Assembly (NCBI GenBank): GCA_963719285.1
Contig: CAVRBO010000001.1
Location: 1,674,001 to 1,738,000, forward strand
Direction: 5' to 3'
From: C-114 sp963719285
GTDB taxonomy: Bacteria; Chloroflexota; Limnocylindria; Limnocylindrales; CSP1-4
DNA: 64,000 nucleotides
A model generated the notes under the pieces. It was given only the letters and a program-made list of their open reading frames with translations. It made no database searches and had not been told where the DNA came from. Shown one piece after another: positions 27,555 to 37,800 of this stretch. Numbering within the stretch: position 1 is the stretch's first letter; each line of letters begins with the position of its first letter. A program made the position numbers and the translations under genes.

Positions 27555-27923
27555 GTGCCACGACGCACGACATGCCGGCGGATCGGCGTACCCGACGCGT
27601 TCCGGCGGCTTCCGATGCACGAGGAAGATCTTGCCGGACTGCCCTCGTTCCGGGTCCTGCGGGTCTCGACCGAGGCCCTGGGAACGGCGACTCCGCATTC
27701 CACCGTCTCAGCAGAGCCCCACGCGCTCGCGGCCTTCGCGGTGCCCGCGGGCCACGCGGGCTCGGTACTCATCGCGGCCGGTCGACGTGCCGCCTCGAGA
27801 CACTCCCGGACGGCTCTCGTGTGTCTGCAAGATGACGCCGGGGCTCGCCGAGATCGTCGCGGCGATGGTCGCCGCGGTTCTCGACGCGGAGGCGGAAACG
27901 TCGGCCCGGGGACGCCGCGATGA
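27555..27923 (+). CDS. Small protein overlapping the module 2 recombinase start
   Basis: 122 aa from GTG 27555, with AAAGGA about ten bases upstream; its stop overlaps the recombinase ATG (ATGA, 27920-27923). MHEEDLAGLPSFRVLRVSTE and AFAVPAGHAGSVLIAAGRRA look protein-like, but the last third (RRDRRGDGRRGSRRGGG) is low complexity and an overlapping frame (MTPGLAEIVAAMVAAVLDAE, from ~27833) is also plausible. It occupies the place of the winged-helix and small-ORF genes of the other modules. Moderate to low certainty. Confidence 0.4.
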   Translation: MPRRTTCRRIGVPDAFRRLPMHEEDLAGLPSFRVLRVSTEALGTATPHSTVSAEPHALAAFAVPAGHAGSVLIAAGRRAASRHSRTALVCLQDDAGARRDRRGDGRRGSRRGGGNVGPGTPR

Positions 27924-29425
27924 GCCTGGTGCGCGCGACCGATCTGCGGCCCGAGGACCTCGCCGGCCGGACCTGGGCGGGCTACGTCCGGGAGTCCACC
28001 CGGGGCCAGGCCGATCGGTATGGTCCCGAGCTCCAGCGGGCCGAGCAGCACCACTTCGCCGAGCGCCACGGCCTGATCTCGGCCGACCGGGAGTACGTCG
28101 ACCTCGTATCGGGCAAGGACACCCTCCGGCGGACGGACTTCGCCCGGATGGTCCTGGACGCCGAGGCCGGGGCCTTTGAGGTCCTCCTGTGCTATGACAC
28201 GAGCCGCTTCGCTCGCAACGTCGCCGACGCCTGGGCCTACCGGGATCGGCTCGCCCGGGCCGGGGTCGTCCTCGTGTTCTGCGCCGACGGGCTCATCGCG
28301 GGCAATGTCGACACGTATGAGCTGGAGGGACTCAAGACCGTCTCGGACGCCGCCTACATCCGACGGCTGTCCCGGAACGTCGCCCGGGGCTACGAGCAGA
28401 AGTGGCGGCTGTTCGACGATCCGGGCGGTCATCCCCCACTGGGCTTCGCCCGGACCGGGGAGCGCCAGCTCCTGAGCCCAGTCGACGGCCCGGACTTGGA
28501 GCGCGTACGCCGGGCGTTCGACCTGTACGCGCTCGGGAGTTGGAGCGACACAGCGCTGGCCGACGAACTCGGGCTCACCGAGCCCGGGCTCTCGGAGATC
28601 CTCACCAACCCCCTGTATGCCGGGCGGGTGATCCGCCACAAGGGCCGCCCGGACGAGGAGGAACGGCCGGCCCGCTTCCCCGCCCCGGTCGACCCGGCCC
28701 TCTTCGATCGGGTCCAGGTGATCCGGGCCGAGCGCCGGACCCGCCACCCGGGCGGGATCGCCCGACGCCGCCCCTACCCGCTCGCCCGCCTCATGCGCTG
28801 CGTCCACTGCGGGAGCGGCTACCACGGAGACGCCAACAACGACCGCCGGCGCATCCGGCATGCCCGGCGGCCGGCATGCGGACCCTCCGCGACCTATCGG
28901 GCGGACCGCTTCGAGGTGCAGATCGCGGGGCTGTTCGACCGGGTCCGGCTCTCGGACGCCGACGTCGCGCAGGTGCTGCGGGCGATGCGCGGCACAGCCC
29001 CGATTGCCAAGGCGCCCGATCCGGCCGCCCTGGCTGTGGCTCGGCAGGAGCTGCAGGCGCGGCTGGCCTCGGGCTCGATCGCGATCGAAGCCTTCAGCCG
29101 GGAGTGGCGCCGACTCGAACGGCCGGCCACGGCCGAACCGATGCCACCGGATGAGCTGCGGCTGCGACGCGCCCGGAGCCTGCTGCTGGAGTTCGGCACC
29201 CTGTGGCGGAACCCGGCCGTCCCGGACCAGCTGCGCGAGGACGCCCTGCGCGAGATTCTGGGTCAGGTCGACGTGGATGGCCCCGAGATCGTCGCCGTCC
29301 ACCCGGCGCCGAACGAGAATGCCTGGTTGCTCGGACTCGTGGGCGTGCGGGAAGAACGGTTGACGACGCAACGACAGGTGGGACTGGTCGGGGCGAGAGG
29401 AGTGGCGCCGAGGCTATGCAGATGA
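27920..29425 (+). CDS. Large serine recombinase, type B (module 2)
   Basis: 501 aa from ATG 27920. Catalytic domain: GYVRESTRGQADRYGPE with nucleophilic Ser, and YDTSRFARNVADAW, the canonical S-R-x-x-R-N motif. A recombinase domain follows (DDPGGHPPLGFARTG, LGLTEPGLSEILTNPLYAGR), then zinc ribbon MRCVHCGSGYHGDANNDRRR...ACGP at ~294-318, and a helical region. The C-terminus VGLVGARGVAPRLCR is encoded by the 19-bp site at 29385. All catalytic residues are intact. The remnant at 2735 is the 3' end of a close relative. The module is short (about 2.1 kb) and lacks the winged-helix gene. Confidence 0.92.
   Translation: MSLVRATDLRPEDLAGRTWAGYVRESTRGQADRYGPELQRAEQHHFAERHGLISADREYVDLVSGKDTLRRTDFARMVLDAEAGAFEVLLCYDTSRFARNVADAWAYRDRLARAGVVLVFCADGLIAGNVDTYELEGLKTVSDAAYIRRLSRNVARGYEQKWRLFDDPGGHPPLGFARTGERQLLSPVDGPDLERVRRAFDLYALGSWSDTALADELGLTEPGLSEILTNPLYAGRVIRHKGRPDEEERPARFPAPVDPALFDRVQVIRAERRTRHPGGIARRRPYPLARLMRCVHCGSGYHGDANNDRRRIRHARRPACGPSATYRADRFEVQIAGLFDRVRLSDADVAQVLRAMRGTAPIAKAPDPAALAVARQELQARLASGSIAIEAFSREWRRLERPATAEPMPPDELRLRRARSLLLEFGTLWRNPAVPDQLREDALREILGQVDVDGPEIVAVHPAPNENAWLLGLVGVREERLTTQRQVGLVGARGVAPRLCR
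29385..29403 (+). other. Attachment-like site 4
   Basis: Exact 19-bp copy within the type B recombinase 3' end, with type X right flank (GTGGCGCCGAGGCTA, then GTGCGCATCGCCACGCGACA). The same 3' flank follows type A recombinases at sites 3 and 6, so flank and recombinase type assort independently. 29430-29666 has no supportable gene. Confidence 0.8.
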
Positions 29426-29666
29426 TCGTGCGCATCGCCACGCGACATGGAGGGCGCGTTGTCACAGAGGCGAGCTGATCGTGGCCCGAAAGGCGTCGGC
29501 GAGGACGCCCAACCGAGTCTGCCGTACGAGCGGCCACCGCGGCCGCCTGAAATCCACTATCTCGACTCCACGGAACCCAGGGCAGCCCAGAGTCTCGAAA
29601 CCAGCACGGTTCACACGCCGAGCCTTCTGAGCTCTCGTTTGTCAACAACCAATTCGTGAATCACAT

Positions 29667-30068
29667 TCAGTGCACCAACCAGTAGGACAATTGCCAGCTC
29701 GTGTCCTTGATACAGATCGGCGGCGGCATGCGCGCGATCACCTTACCGTCGAGGGAACGGGCGACGATGTCGGCGGTCGTGCACGACTCCTGGTCTCGGC
29801 GCCCCGGTTGCGATAGGTCGAACGCGAAGGTCTTGGTTACGCCCGGCTCCAGCCGACCACCTTGCATCTCACCGTCCTTCAGGTACACGATCTCGACCGG
29901 GTCGGACATGTCATTCCAGATGACGATGCCGGGCTGTCGCTCGACGAAGCAGGACGCCAGCAGGAGGGGCAGGACGAGCATCGCGAGGGTGGCGCCTCGA
30001 GCCCACCCCAACGCATGGCCGACCCGCGGCTTGCACCCGGAACCAGGGGAACGACTCCAGGCCTTCAT
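29667..30068 (-). CDS. Lipoprotein paired with giant protein P2
   Basis: 133 aa from ATG 30068, 9 nt after the P2 stop, with GAGGTG five bases upstream. Hydrophobic segment TLAMLVLPLLLASC carries the lipobox LLASC (Cys ~residue 40). The mature part FVERQPGIVIWNDMSDPVEI has the Asn-x-x-x-x-Val pattern of the paralogous partner lipoproteins, followed by RLEPGVTKTFAFDLSQPG and two Cys. Same order and spacing as the P1/11533 pair, so a functional partnership with the giant secreted protein is likely. Confidence 0.75.
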   Translation of the reverse strand: MKAWSRSPGSGCKPRVGHALGWARGATLAMLVLPLLLASCFVERQPGIVIWNDMSDPVEIVYLKDGEMQGGRLEPGVTKTFAFDLSQPGRRDQESCTTADIVARSLDGKVIARMPPPICIKDTSWQLSYWLVH

Positions 30069-30077
30069 CGTTGCACC

Positions 30078-33000
30078 TCACCCATAGGGTTGGTTCTCAA
30101 AGTCGATCCAGTCGAGGATGAGCAGGCGCGTCGGGGTGGACGGGAACCCGATCGTGTCAATCTCGAGGTGCGCCGCCCCGCCCGTGGGTCCGCTCACGAC
30201 CTGGGCTGTCGCGGGTTCTGGGTCGGTGGCCTGCCAGACCTTCGCCTGGAGGACTCCGTCGGCTTCCTGGAGGCGGAGGAACCACGGTCGACAGGCGTCG
30301 AAGTCGACGAGCTGGACGGAACTCGTCGGCGAGCCGATGAGGACACCGCTCTTCGTGAGGACGATCGGGCTCCCGGCATCGACGAGGACGAGGTCGTCGG
30401 TCGCGACGCAATCGGAGAACTGCCCGACCGCCAGGAAATCGGTGACGAGCGAGGGGAAGTCGAGCCGGCTCCCGATCAGCTTGCCAAGCGCCAGCCGGCC
30501 TTGTCCGGAGGCCACATCGCCAAAGGTGTCGTCGGGCTGACTCGACTTCCACTGTGAACCCCCGCTGGCGACCCCCCAGCCGTAGAAGACCGAGCGCTCG
30601 AAGGTGTCGGCGACCAGTCCAGGCGTGGGCGCGATCACGACCTGGACCGACACGTTGCTGCCGCCGATCGGGTCCACGTGCGTCAGCATGATGGTGACAC
30701 GTTGGCACTCATCGGGAAGGTACACGACGGTCGTGTCGACGCCGGTCAGCTCGAGTGTCGTCGGCGCGGCACACGGGGTCGGATAGGTCGAGAAGGCCGC
30801 GATCGAGGCCGTGACCGGCGACCCCACCGGAGTGGTGAACTCGAACCAGTACCGGCCGCTGTTCATGGGCGCCTGGAACTCCAGGTACGCCGAGCCGCCC
30901 GGCTGGAGTGGCGAGGACTGCTGCCACGTCACGAACTGATCGTCAATCTTGATGAGCTTCCGGCCGGGCCGGGCAAGGTCGCTGAAGTACGGCTGCTTTG
31001 TTGGGTCGTCTCCGTGCGTTACCGGATCCGTGCTCGCACCAAGCAGCTCCCGCCAGCGCGCGGTGTCTGGATCCCGGTAGGTGCCATCGACGCCGGGTGC
31101 GTTCAGAAGGTAGTTCGCCCGCGTGAAGGCCGGCAACGCGTCCGCGAAGCTCGAGGATGGGCTCAGTGCCGCGAGGGCGCTGTTGATGGCCGCGAGCGAC
31201 GACTGTCCATCGCCAATCCTCGTCCAGATGTCCTTGATCACGCCCGGAACCGGGTCGATGTGGCCGCTCCCGGTCGTGAATGACGCAGAGTCCCCGGCCC
31301 ATTCCTCCAGGAACTCGGCGAAGATAAAGGCCCCATACTCGTGGTGGGTGTCCGAGAACGACAGAGGGCTCCCGGGTGCCTTCAACATCTCGAACAGGCT
31401 GTATGCGTACCTCTCGTGGTCAGGCACGAGAGGAGCAGGGGGCGGCCAATCATAGTCCTCCCAGTCCTGCGGCTCTCGGTCCGCGGCCTTGTGTGCGCCC
31501 CATTCTGCGGTCGCTTCCGATAGCCACCGCGGATCCACCGTGTGCGTCGGGTCCGCCGCGAGCTTCTCGAAAAGGATGATCGCATTCGCGATGCGGTCGG
31601 TGTCGCTGATGTCATCACCGAGCACCGCTGTCGCCTCCATCTCGTGGAAGTATTCATGACGGGCGACGTAGATCGGGTTGTCGATGCTGTAGGAGCGATA
31701 CGGGACGACGATGCGACCGGGTATGGCAAGGCCCGTCTCATACTTGGGAGGGAGGTTGAATGGGCCGACCTTGAACAGATAGTCCGCCACGGCCACCTTG
31801 AACTTCCCGCCCGTCCAGTTGGAGTAGCCCATTTCGTTGTACGTTTGGCGCGCCTGTTCCAGTCCATACGCGAGGCGGTCGACCCAATCGGGGACGCCAT
31901 CGCACGCACCGCAGTAGGCCGACAGAGTTGGTCCGTCCGTCAGCTCCCATTCGTCATCCAGTGGCGGATTCTGGCTGTTGCTTTGATCGATCTCGTACTC
32001 GATCCTGAAGTGCTCCGTCTCGAAGATGCAGGGTCCGAGGAGCGAACAGTGGGCGGCGATCTCGGAGTCGACGATCTCCAATACGGCCGCCGGTGTTCCC
32101 GTCAAAGCCCACTCCTCCTCAAGGGCGACGAGCTCGTCGATGATCGCATCCTGCGTCGCCGGGGTCAGGTCGTTCCACTCGGCGACCGCACTGAGGAGGG
32201 CCTCGGTCCCGTCCATTGCCGAGGTCGCGTCCGACTGGTAGCGACTCGGCAACGCCGTCGGATCGATGATCGCATCGACCCGGATCGTCGCCGCTTCGTC
32301 GGCGGTCAGGCGGCCACTCGCTTCGTCCGCCTGGGCGCGGGCCTCGCTCGGCAGGCTGTTGTCGACATGGACCGAGCCGGGAGCCGTCGTCGCCACATGG
32401 CCGTCGCCGTCATGCGCCCGGACCTGGAGGAGGTGGTCGCCGTCGGATACGCTGCTGGTGTCCCATTGGAAGTCGTACGGCGCACTCGAGATCGTGCCGG
32501 ATGACACCCCGTCGACGAGGAGGTCGACAGTCGTGACCGCCACATCGTCGGAGGCGTCCGCGATGAGCGGCTCCGTAGCGAACATCGGCTGATCCGAGGT
32601 CGTGAGGTCGACGCTCGGGTAGCCGGTCTGGCCGCTCGTGACCCAGATGTCCGAGACCGCCGTGATCGGTCCGTACGGGTTGTCGGCCGCGTCGGTCCAC
32701 GACACGGCGACGGTGCTCGTCGCCATGCCCTCCACGTAGGCGCTCGGCACGTCGTACGTCACGACGAGGCTGGCGGTCTCGGCCTGACCCAGCGTCGGGG
32801 TCAGGCCCGTCGCCGCGCCGCTGACCGTGCCGTCGAGGCTCGCCTCGGCGGACGCCGTGGCCGCGGCCACGTTGCCCACGTTGAGGATGCTCAGCGACAC
32901 CGAGGCGGCGGAACCGCCGGTCGTCGCGGTGGTCAGCGGGGGGACCGAGACCACGAGGATCGGCATCTCGATGACGAGGACCTGGGCGTCGTCGGCGACG

Positions 33001-36000
33001 ACTGGCCCAGCCGTCGCATCGGTGGCCGTGACATGGGCCGCCGCGGTAAACGGCCCATAGCTGCGCAGGCGGGCGATGTATTCGAGATCGGTCTCAGCGC
33101 CGCCCTTGACCGTCGGTCCCGCGACGGTCCCATCCGTGTCGACGCTGATCGGGGTCGCGCCCAGCTCGAGCTGGGCCAGGGCGGGCACGCTGACCGCATC
33201 GAAGGTCTCCGAGGCGATACCCTCGACGTCGATCGCGATGGTGGCGTCGGTCACGGCGGTGGCGACGTTCTGGACGGCCGTCGTCAGGCCGGACGCGAGG
33301 TCCGCCGGCTGGTCAAACGTCCCGGCGGCATAGCTCACCTCGAGGTGTAAGACGGCCCTGATACCGCTCGTCTGAACCGGGTCCCGGAGGACGTCGATGA
33401 GCGCGGCATCGAGGGGAACCGAGAGGTGCGTGTCCCAGTCCGCGGTCGCGCCCTCGGCGAGGACCGTGCCGACGAAGGCGTCGAAGCTCAGCGGGTAGTC
33501 CACCCCCGACGCCGTGATGCCGGGCGCCGAGACGCCGAGCCGTGGCAGCCCCGTCGGGGGCGCGACGATCACGGACCAGGAAGCCCGCGCGGCATGGTAG
33601 GCGGAGAACGCGACCCACGATCCCTGGCCCGCGGCGCGCCGCTCGAGGGTGATCGTCGCCGCTTCGATCGTGGAGGCAGCGCCCGTCGGGTTGCTGGCCG
33701 TGATATCGGCGGTCAGGCCGAGGGCCGCCGCTGGGTAGGAGAGTTGCGCCGAGACGGTGATCGGGCTGCCCGGGTGGAGGGCCGCCATCTGCGGAGCCAG
33801 CTCCACGACGAGCTGCGGGACGAGCTCCGGGGTCACCCCGGCCATGCCGAGTTGGACCGCCGGGCGGTACAAGACCGTCCCCGACGAGGCGACGCTCGTG
33901 TTGCCGGCGCCATCGACGAGGCTGATCTGCCACTGGTGGCACTGGCCCGCGATCAGGTCGGCATCGTGCGGCGAGGTCGCCTCGGTCGCCGCACTCCAGG
34001 CGGACCAGGTCACGCCTGCGCAGGCGTCGGCGAGTGGCGCCGCATCGCGTGTCTGGATCGTCTGCGACGCGATCCCGGCGGGCGCGCTCGGAGTCGTCCA
34101 GGTGAGCTCGAACGGCGAGGACGTGATCTCGAGGGCGGCGGCCTCGTCGGGTGCGTCGAAGTCTGCCGGGCCGACGCTCGTGACGATGAGGACCGGCAGG
34201 GCGGCCGACGCGGCGCCGGTGTTGCCGGCCGCGTCGGTCGCCGTCGCGCTGACGTTATGAACTCCATCGCTGAAGGGGCTGGCCGCCGTGATCGACCAGG
34301 CACCCGAGCCATCCGCCAGCCCGGTCCCGGCCAGGGTCAGCCCGTCGAACAGGCTGATGGTGGCGTCGGGCTCGGCGGAGCCCGTGAAGACGAGCTCGGT
34401 CGTCGCCTTCGTGATGTCGTCGCTGCTGCTCGTGCCGGTGTCGGACGCCGCATCGAGGTCGGGCCTCGACGGCGGGACCGGGGCGGTCCGGTCGACGGTC
34501 ACGGATGGCGCCGTGGCGGGGCTCACCGGACCCGAGTTCGCGCCGTCGCTTACCGCGTCGGCATCGAGGGTGAGGATGACCGTCCCGGCTGTCCCGCCGG
34601 TGAGGGTCACCGTGTACGGGCCGGCCCCGGCGCCGATCAGGCCGGTGACGCTCCAACCCGTCGCCGTCCCGGAGATGGTGAAGCCGGCGGCGGCGAGGTC
34701 GCTCACGGGTTCGCTGAAGGTGAGGGAGTAGGGGAGGCTCGTCGCCGCGGTCGGCGTCGTCGGGGCGCTGAACTCGGACATGCCGGGGGCGGTCCGGTCG
34801 ACGGTCACCGTGGCCGCCGTGCTCGGGCTCGTCGGGCCGGCGTTGCCGGCGGGATCGCTGACGGTGCTCGCGGTGAGGGTGAGGATGACCGTCCCGACCG
34901 TACCGCCGGTCAGGGTGACGGTGTACGGGCCAGAACCGGAGCCGCCGACGTCGGTGACGCTCCAGTCGGTGGCTGTGCCGCCGATCGCGAAATCGCCTGC
35001 CGTCAGACCGGTCACGGGCTCATCGAAGGTGAGGCTGTACGCGAGGCTCGTCGCGTTCGTCGGCGAGGCGGGCGGCGTGAAGACGGCCACGGAGGGGGCG
35101 GTCCGGTCGACGGTCACCGTGGCGGCCGTGGTTGGACTCGCCGGGCCGGCGTTGCCGGCGGGATCGGCCACGCTGCTCGCGCCCAGGGTGAGGATGACCG
35201 TGCCGGCGGTCCCGCCGGTCAGGGTGATCGTGTACGGGCCGGAACCGGTGATCGAGCCGACGCTCCAGCCGGTCGCGCTGCCGCTGATCGTGAAATCGCC
35301 GGCGGCCAGGCCGCTCACCGACTCGCTGAAGGTCAGGCTATAAGGGAGGCTCGTCGCGTTCGTCGGCGTGGCTGGGGCCGTGAAGGCCGACACGGACGGT
35401 GCCGTCCGGTCGACGGTCACGGTGGCTGCCGTGGCTGGGCTCGCCGGACCGGTGCTGGCGCCGTCGCTGACCGTCGAGGCGTTGAGGGTGAGGATGACCG
35501 TGCCGGCGGTCCCGCCGGTCAGGGTCACGGTGTACGGGCCGGAACCCGTGATCGAGCCGACGCTCCAGCCGGTCGCACTCCCGCTGGTCGTGAAATCGCC
35601 CGCGGCGAGGCCGCTGACCGACTCGCTGAAGGTGAGGCTGTACGGCAGGCTCGTCGCGGCGGTCGGCGTCGTCGGGGCCGTGAAGGCCGACACGGAGGGC
35701 GCCGTCGCGTCCCACATGAACGGCGAGGTCGCCCACGCGCTCCAGCTCGAGCCGTTGTAGGCGCGGACATGCCAGTAGTACGTGGTGCCGTCGCTCAGGT
35801 TCGCCGCGGTCGTCCAGCTCGTCGCGGCGCCGCTCGCATCTCCGCTCGTGCTGATGATCGAGGTGAAGCCCGCGTCGGTCGCGACATCGACGTGATAGAG
35901 GGTCTGGGGCGCGCTCCCGGCATCGGCGTAGGACCAGGAGAGGACCTTGCTCGACGTCGATCCGGTCGGCGCGACGACGGTCGCGCTCGGGGTGTGGTAG

Positions 36001-37538
36001 GTGATCGAGAGAGCCGGCACACTGCTGCCCTGCTCGCTCGCGATGAACCGCTTCCAGTACGTCGAGCCCTTGCCGATCGTATCGATCTGGAAGCCGTAGT
36101 TCGCGGCCGGGGTGAGCCCCTTGAGCCAGGTCTGGACGATCGACTGGACGTTCCAGACGCACCAGGAGGCCTCGACGCAGCCGGCGCTCACCGAGCTCGC
36201 GGTGTAGTCGGGCCGGGTGTTCCAGGTGATCCCGTTCTCGGTCCACGAATCGAGGACCCGCCGGACGTACGTCGTCTCGGTCGTCGGGGCGTTGTAGTAC
36301 TGGTGGTAGGGGTCGAGCCGGAGGCTCGCCGCGTCGACCGTCACGTTGGCGTACGCGCCGAGGTTCCAGCGCAGGTAGTCGTAGCTCGTGCCCGAGATGC
36401 CCCCAGGGTCGGTCCCGTTCCAGAGCTCGTGGTAGTAGGGCGAATCGGGGCGCTGGTAGTCGTCGAAGTTCGTCGTCGGGAAGGCCGACGCGGTGTGGGC
36501 GTCGCCGTAGCTGTTCGAGCCGGCATTCGCGACCCAGCCCGTCGAGGGGTCGACGTAGACCGGGTAGACCGCGCTCGCGAGCCAGGCCGGGTCGACCCGG
36601 ACGGTCACGGTCCGACCGTCGGCGCCGAGGACGAGGCTGACCGCACCCGTGTAGCGGCCGCCGCCGGCGAACGCGTCGGGCGTCGAATCGACGGCGTACG
36701 GGCGGGGGATGGCGGCGATCGGCGTGTCCGTCGCGTCGACGAGGGCGATCGAGCCGTCGGCCCGGGGCACGAGGGTCAGGCCGGGGGCGTCGACGACGTA
36801 GCGCAGGGTGGGGTCGGCCGGGACGGCGTGCCAGATGAAGAAGCTCTTCGCGCCGTGGGCGTTGGCGATGACCCGCAGGTCGACCCCCGGCACGATGCCC
36901 GGGTAGTCGGCCACCGGTCCGTCGATCGTGGGCCGGACGTTGGTCGCGGTCCGGGCGAGATCTGCCGGCAGGCGGAAGCCGATCGTCCGGCCGCCCGCGC
37001 TGAGCGAGAGGAAGTCGCCCGCGGCCTTCGAATTGGCGATCGCGACCGCGACCGGGGCCTTGTCCGAGACCGCCCTGACCCCGTCGGTCACGGACGGCGT
37101 GAAGCCGACCTCGACGGGCACGTACGTGGTGCTGCCGGCCGGCCGGTAGAAGGCCGAATTGAGGAAGAACTGGGTCGTCTTGGTGCCGTCGTGGTTGTCG
37201 AACGCCTGCGAGTACTCGGTCCGCTCGGCGACGATCTCGGTCGCCCCGGGCTTGGGGCCATCGCGGGGGTCCGGGGGAGCGGCGGTCGGGCTGGGACTCG
37301 GGGCCAGGGTCGGAGCGGCAGACGGGAGCGCGGGCGTCGGCGCGATCGAGGTCGCGGGCGATGGCTCGGCCGTGGGCGGGAGGCTCGGCGGAGCCGTCGG
37401 GGCGCTCGACGCGGTCGGCGAGGGCGGTGGCGTCGGGTCCGCCGCCCGGACGCTCGGGACGAGCCCGCCGCCGACCAGCAGGATGACGCTCGCCGCCAGG
37501 ACCAGGGCCCGCGATGCCACGGCCGACCGATGCGCCAC
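30078..37538 (-). CDS. Giant secreted metalloprotease-like protein P2
   Basis: 2,486 aa from GTG 37538 (GGAGGGAGG upstream), the same start context and first residues (AHRSAV.SRALVLAAS) as P1 and P3. Signal peptide 1-33, Pro/Ser/Ala linker, DNRLRE-type module ~330-510, Fn3-like ~515-610, five ~95-aa Ig-like repeats ~613-1020, more Ig-like and beta segments (ASDTGTSSSDDITKATTELV; SVDLTTSDQPMFATEPLIAD), then a catalytic region: ARHEYFHEMEATAVLGDD (HExxH, ~31641-31658) and WLSEATAEWGAHKA (third ligand Glu). The C-terminal ~500 residues are beta-rich, probably for substrate or surface binding, and no LPxTG or membrane anchor is seen. An extracellular zinc protease is the best guess. No frameshift is visible over 7.4 kb. 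Confidence 0.85.
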   Translation of the reverse strand: MAHRSAVASRALVLAASVILLVGGGLVPSVRAADPTPPPSPTASSAPTAPPSLPPTAEPSPATSIAPTPALPSAAPTLAPSPSPTAAPPDPRDGPKPGATEIVAERTEYSQAFDNHDGTKTTQFFLNSAFYRPAGSTTYVPVEVGFTPSVTDGVRAVSDKAPVAVAIANSKAAGDFLSLSAGGRTIGFRLPADLARTATNVRPTIDGPVADYPGIVPGVDLRVIANAHGAKSFFIWHAVPADPTLRYVVDAPGLTLVPRADGSIALVDATDTPIAAIPRPYAVDSTPDAFAGGGRYTGAVSLVLGADGRTVTVRVDPAWLASAVYPVYVDPSTGWVANAGSNSYGDAHTASAFPTTNFDDYQRPDSPYYHELWNGTDPGGISGTSYDYLRWNLGAYANVTVDAASLRLDPYHQYYNAPTTETTYVRRVLDSWTENGITWNTRPDYTASSVSAGCVEASWCVWNVQSIVQTWLKGLTPAANYGFQIDTIGKGSTYWKRFIASEQGSSVPALSITYHTPSATVVAPTGSTSSKVLSWSYADAGSAPQTLYHVDVATDAGFTSIISTSGDASGAATSWTTAANLSDGTTYYWHVRAYNGSSWSAWATSPFMWDATAPSVSAFTAPTTPTAATSLPYSLTFSESVSGLAAGDFTTSGSATGWSVGSITGSGPYTVTLTGGTAGTVILTLNASTVSDGASTGPASPATAATVTVDRTAPSVSAFTAPATPTNATSLPYSLTFSESVSGLAAGDFTISGSATGWSVGSITGSGPYTITLTGGTAGTVILTLGASSVADPAGNAGPASPTTAATVTVDRTAPSVAVFTPPASPTNATSLAYSLTFDEPVTGLTAGDFAIGGTATDWSVTDVGGSGSGPYTVTLTGGTVGTVILTLTASTVSDPAGNAGPTSPSTAATVTVDRTAPGMSEFSAPTTPTAATSLPYSLTFSEPVSDLAAAGFTISGTATGWSVTGLIGAGAGPYTVTLTGGTAGTVILTLDADAVSDGANSGPVSPATAPSVTVDRTAPVPPSRPDLDAASDTGTSSSDDITKATTELVFTGSAEPDATISLFDGLTLAGTGLADGSGAWSITAASPFSDGVHNVSATATDAAGNTGAASAALPVLIVTSVGPADFDAPDEAAALEITSSPFELTWTTPSAPAGIASQTIQTRDAAPLADACAGVTWSAWSAATEATSPHDADLIAGQCHQWQISLVDGAGNTSVASSGTVLYRPAVQLGMAGVTPELVPQLVVELAPQMAALHPGSPITVSAQLSYPAAALGLTADITASNPTGAASTIEAATITLERRAAGQGSWVAFSAYHAARASWSVIVAPPTGLPRLGVSAPGITASGVDYPLSFDAFVGTVLAEGATADWDTHLSVPLDAALIDVLRDPVQTSGIRAVLHLEVSYAAGTFDQPADLASGLTTAVQNVATAVTDATIAIDVEGIASETFDAVSVPALAQLELGATPISVDTDGTVAGPTVKGGAETDLEYIARLRSYGPFTAAAHVTATDATAGPVVADDAQVLVIEMPILVVSVPPLTTATTGGSAASVSLSILNVGNVAAATASAEASLDGTVSGAATGLTPTLGQAETASLVVTYDVPSAYVEGMATSTVAVSWTDAADNPYGPITAVSDIWVTSGQTGYPSVDLTTSDQPMFATEPLIADASDDVAVTTVDLLVDGVSSGTISSAPYDFQWDTSSVSDGDHLLQVRAHDGDGHVATTAPGSVHVDNSLPSEARAQADEASGRLTADEAATIRVDAIIDPTALPSRYQSDATSAMDGTEALLSAVAEWNDLTPATQDAIIDELVALEEEWALTGTPAAVLEIVDSEIAAHCSLLGPCIFETEHFRIEYEIDQSNSQNPPLDDEWELTDGPTLSAYCGACDGVPDWVDRLAYGLEQARQTYNEMGYSNWTGGKFKVAVADYLFKVGPFNLPPKYETGLAIPGRIVVPYRSYSIDNPIYVARHEYFHEMEATAVLGDDISDTDRIANAIILFEKLAADPTHTVDPRWLSEATAEWGAHKAADREPQDWEDYDWPPPAPLVPDHERYAYSLFEMLKAPGSPLSFSDTHHEYGAFIFAEFLEEWAGDSASFTTGSGHIDPVPGVIKDIWTRIGDGQSSLAAINSALAALSPSSSFADALPAFTRANYLLNAPGVDGTYRDPDTARWRELLGASTDPVTHGDDPTKQPYFSDLARPGRKLIKIDDQFVTWQQSSPLQPGGSAYLEFQAPMNSGRYWFEFTTPVGSPVTASIAAFSTYPTPCAAPTTLELTGVDTTVVYLPDECQRVTIMLTHVDPIGGSNVSVQVVIAPTPGLVADTFERSVFYGWGVASGGSQWKSSQPDDTFGDVASGQGRLALGKLIGSRLDFPSLVTDFLAVGQFSDCVATDDLVLVDAGSPIVLTKSGVLIGSPTSSVQLVDFDACRPWFLRLQEADGVLQAKVWQATDPEPATAQVVSGPTGGAAHLEIDTIGFPSTPTRLLILDWIDFENQPYG

Positions 37539-37800
37539 AGTGGTGCCTCCCTCCAACCTGTGGTCGCCGGCTCCGATCCCGATGTCGCACGCCCACCGTC
37601 GGGAGCCAGGCGGATCCTGGTCCCTTGCTGCGGGGCGCGCCGCGTCTCCGTGGCAGATTGCGTCGCAGCCAATGCGACGCGAGGTTGTTCTGCGGTTGAC
37701 CATACGCGGAGGAGACGGGGCCGGCAGGGCCATTCGGCCCCATCCGATGGCCAGGGCGCCAGACAGCAGCTCGTCGATGATCGGGAGGGGGGTGCCCGAC
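37539..37800 (-). promoter_or_regulatory. Conserved leader upstream of P2
   Basis: Aligned by eye with the P1 and P3 leaders over about 230 bp and, towards 37800, with P3 alone (GTCGTCGATGATC, GGCGTCGGCATCGTTCA). It carries a stem formed by CCAGG and CCTGG over ATCCG with flanking GGGA/TCCC pairs, GGTCAACCGCAG, and the GGGCCGAATGGCCC segment. The promoter presumably lies further right, before the module 3 terminal motif at 37904. Confidence 0.55.
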
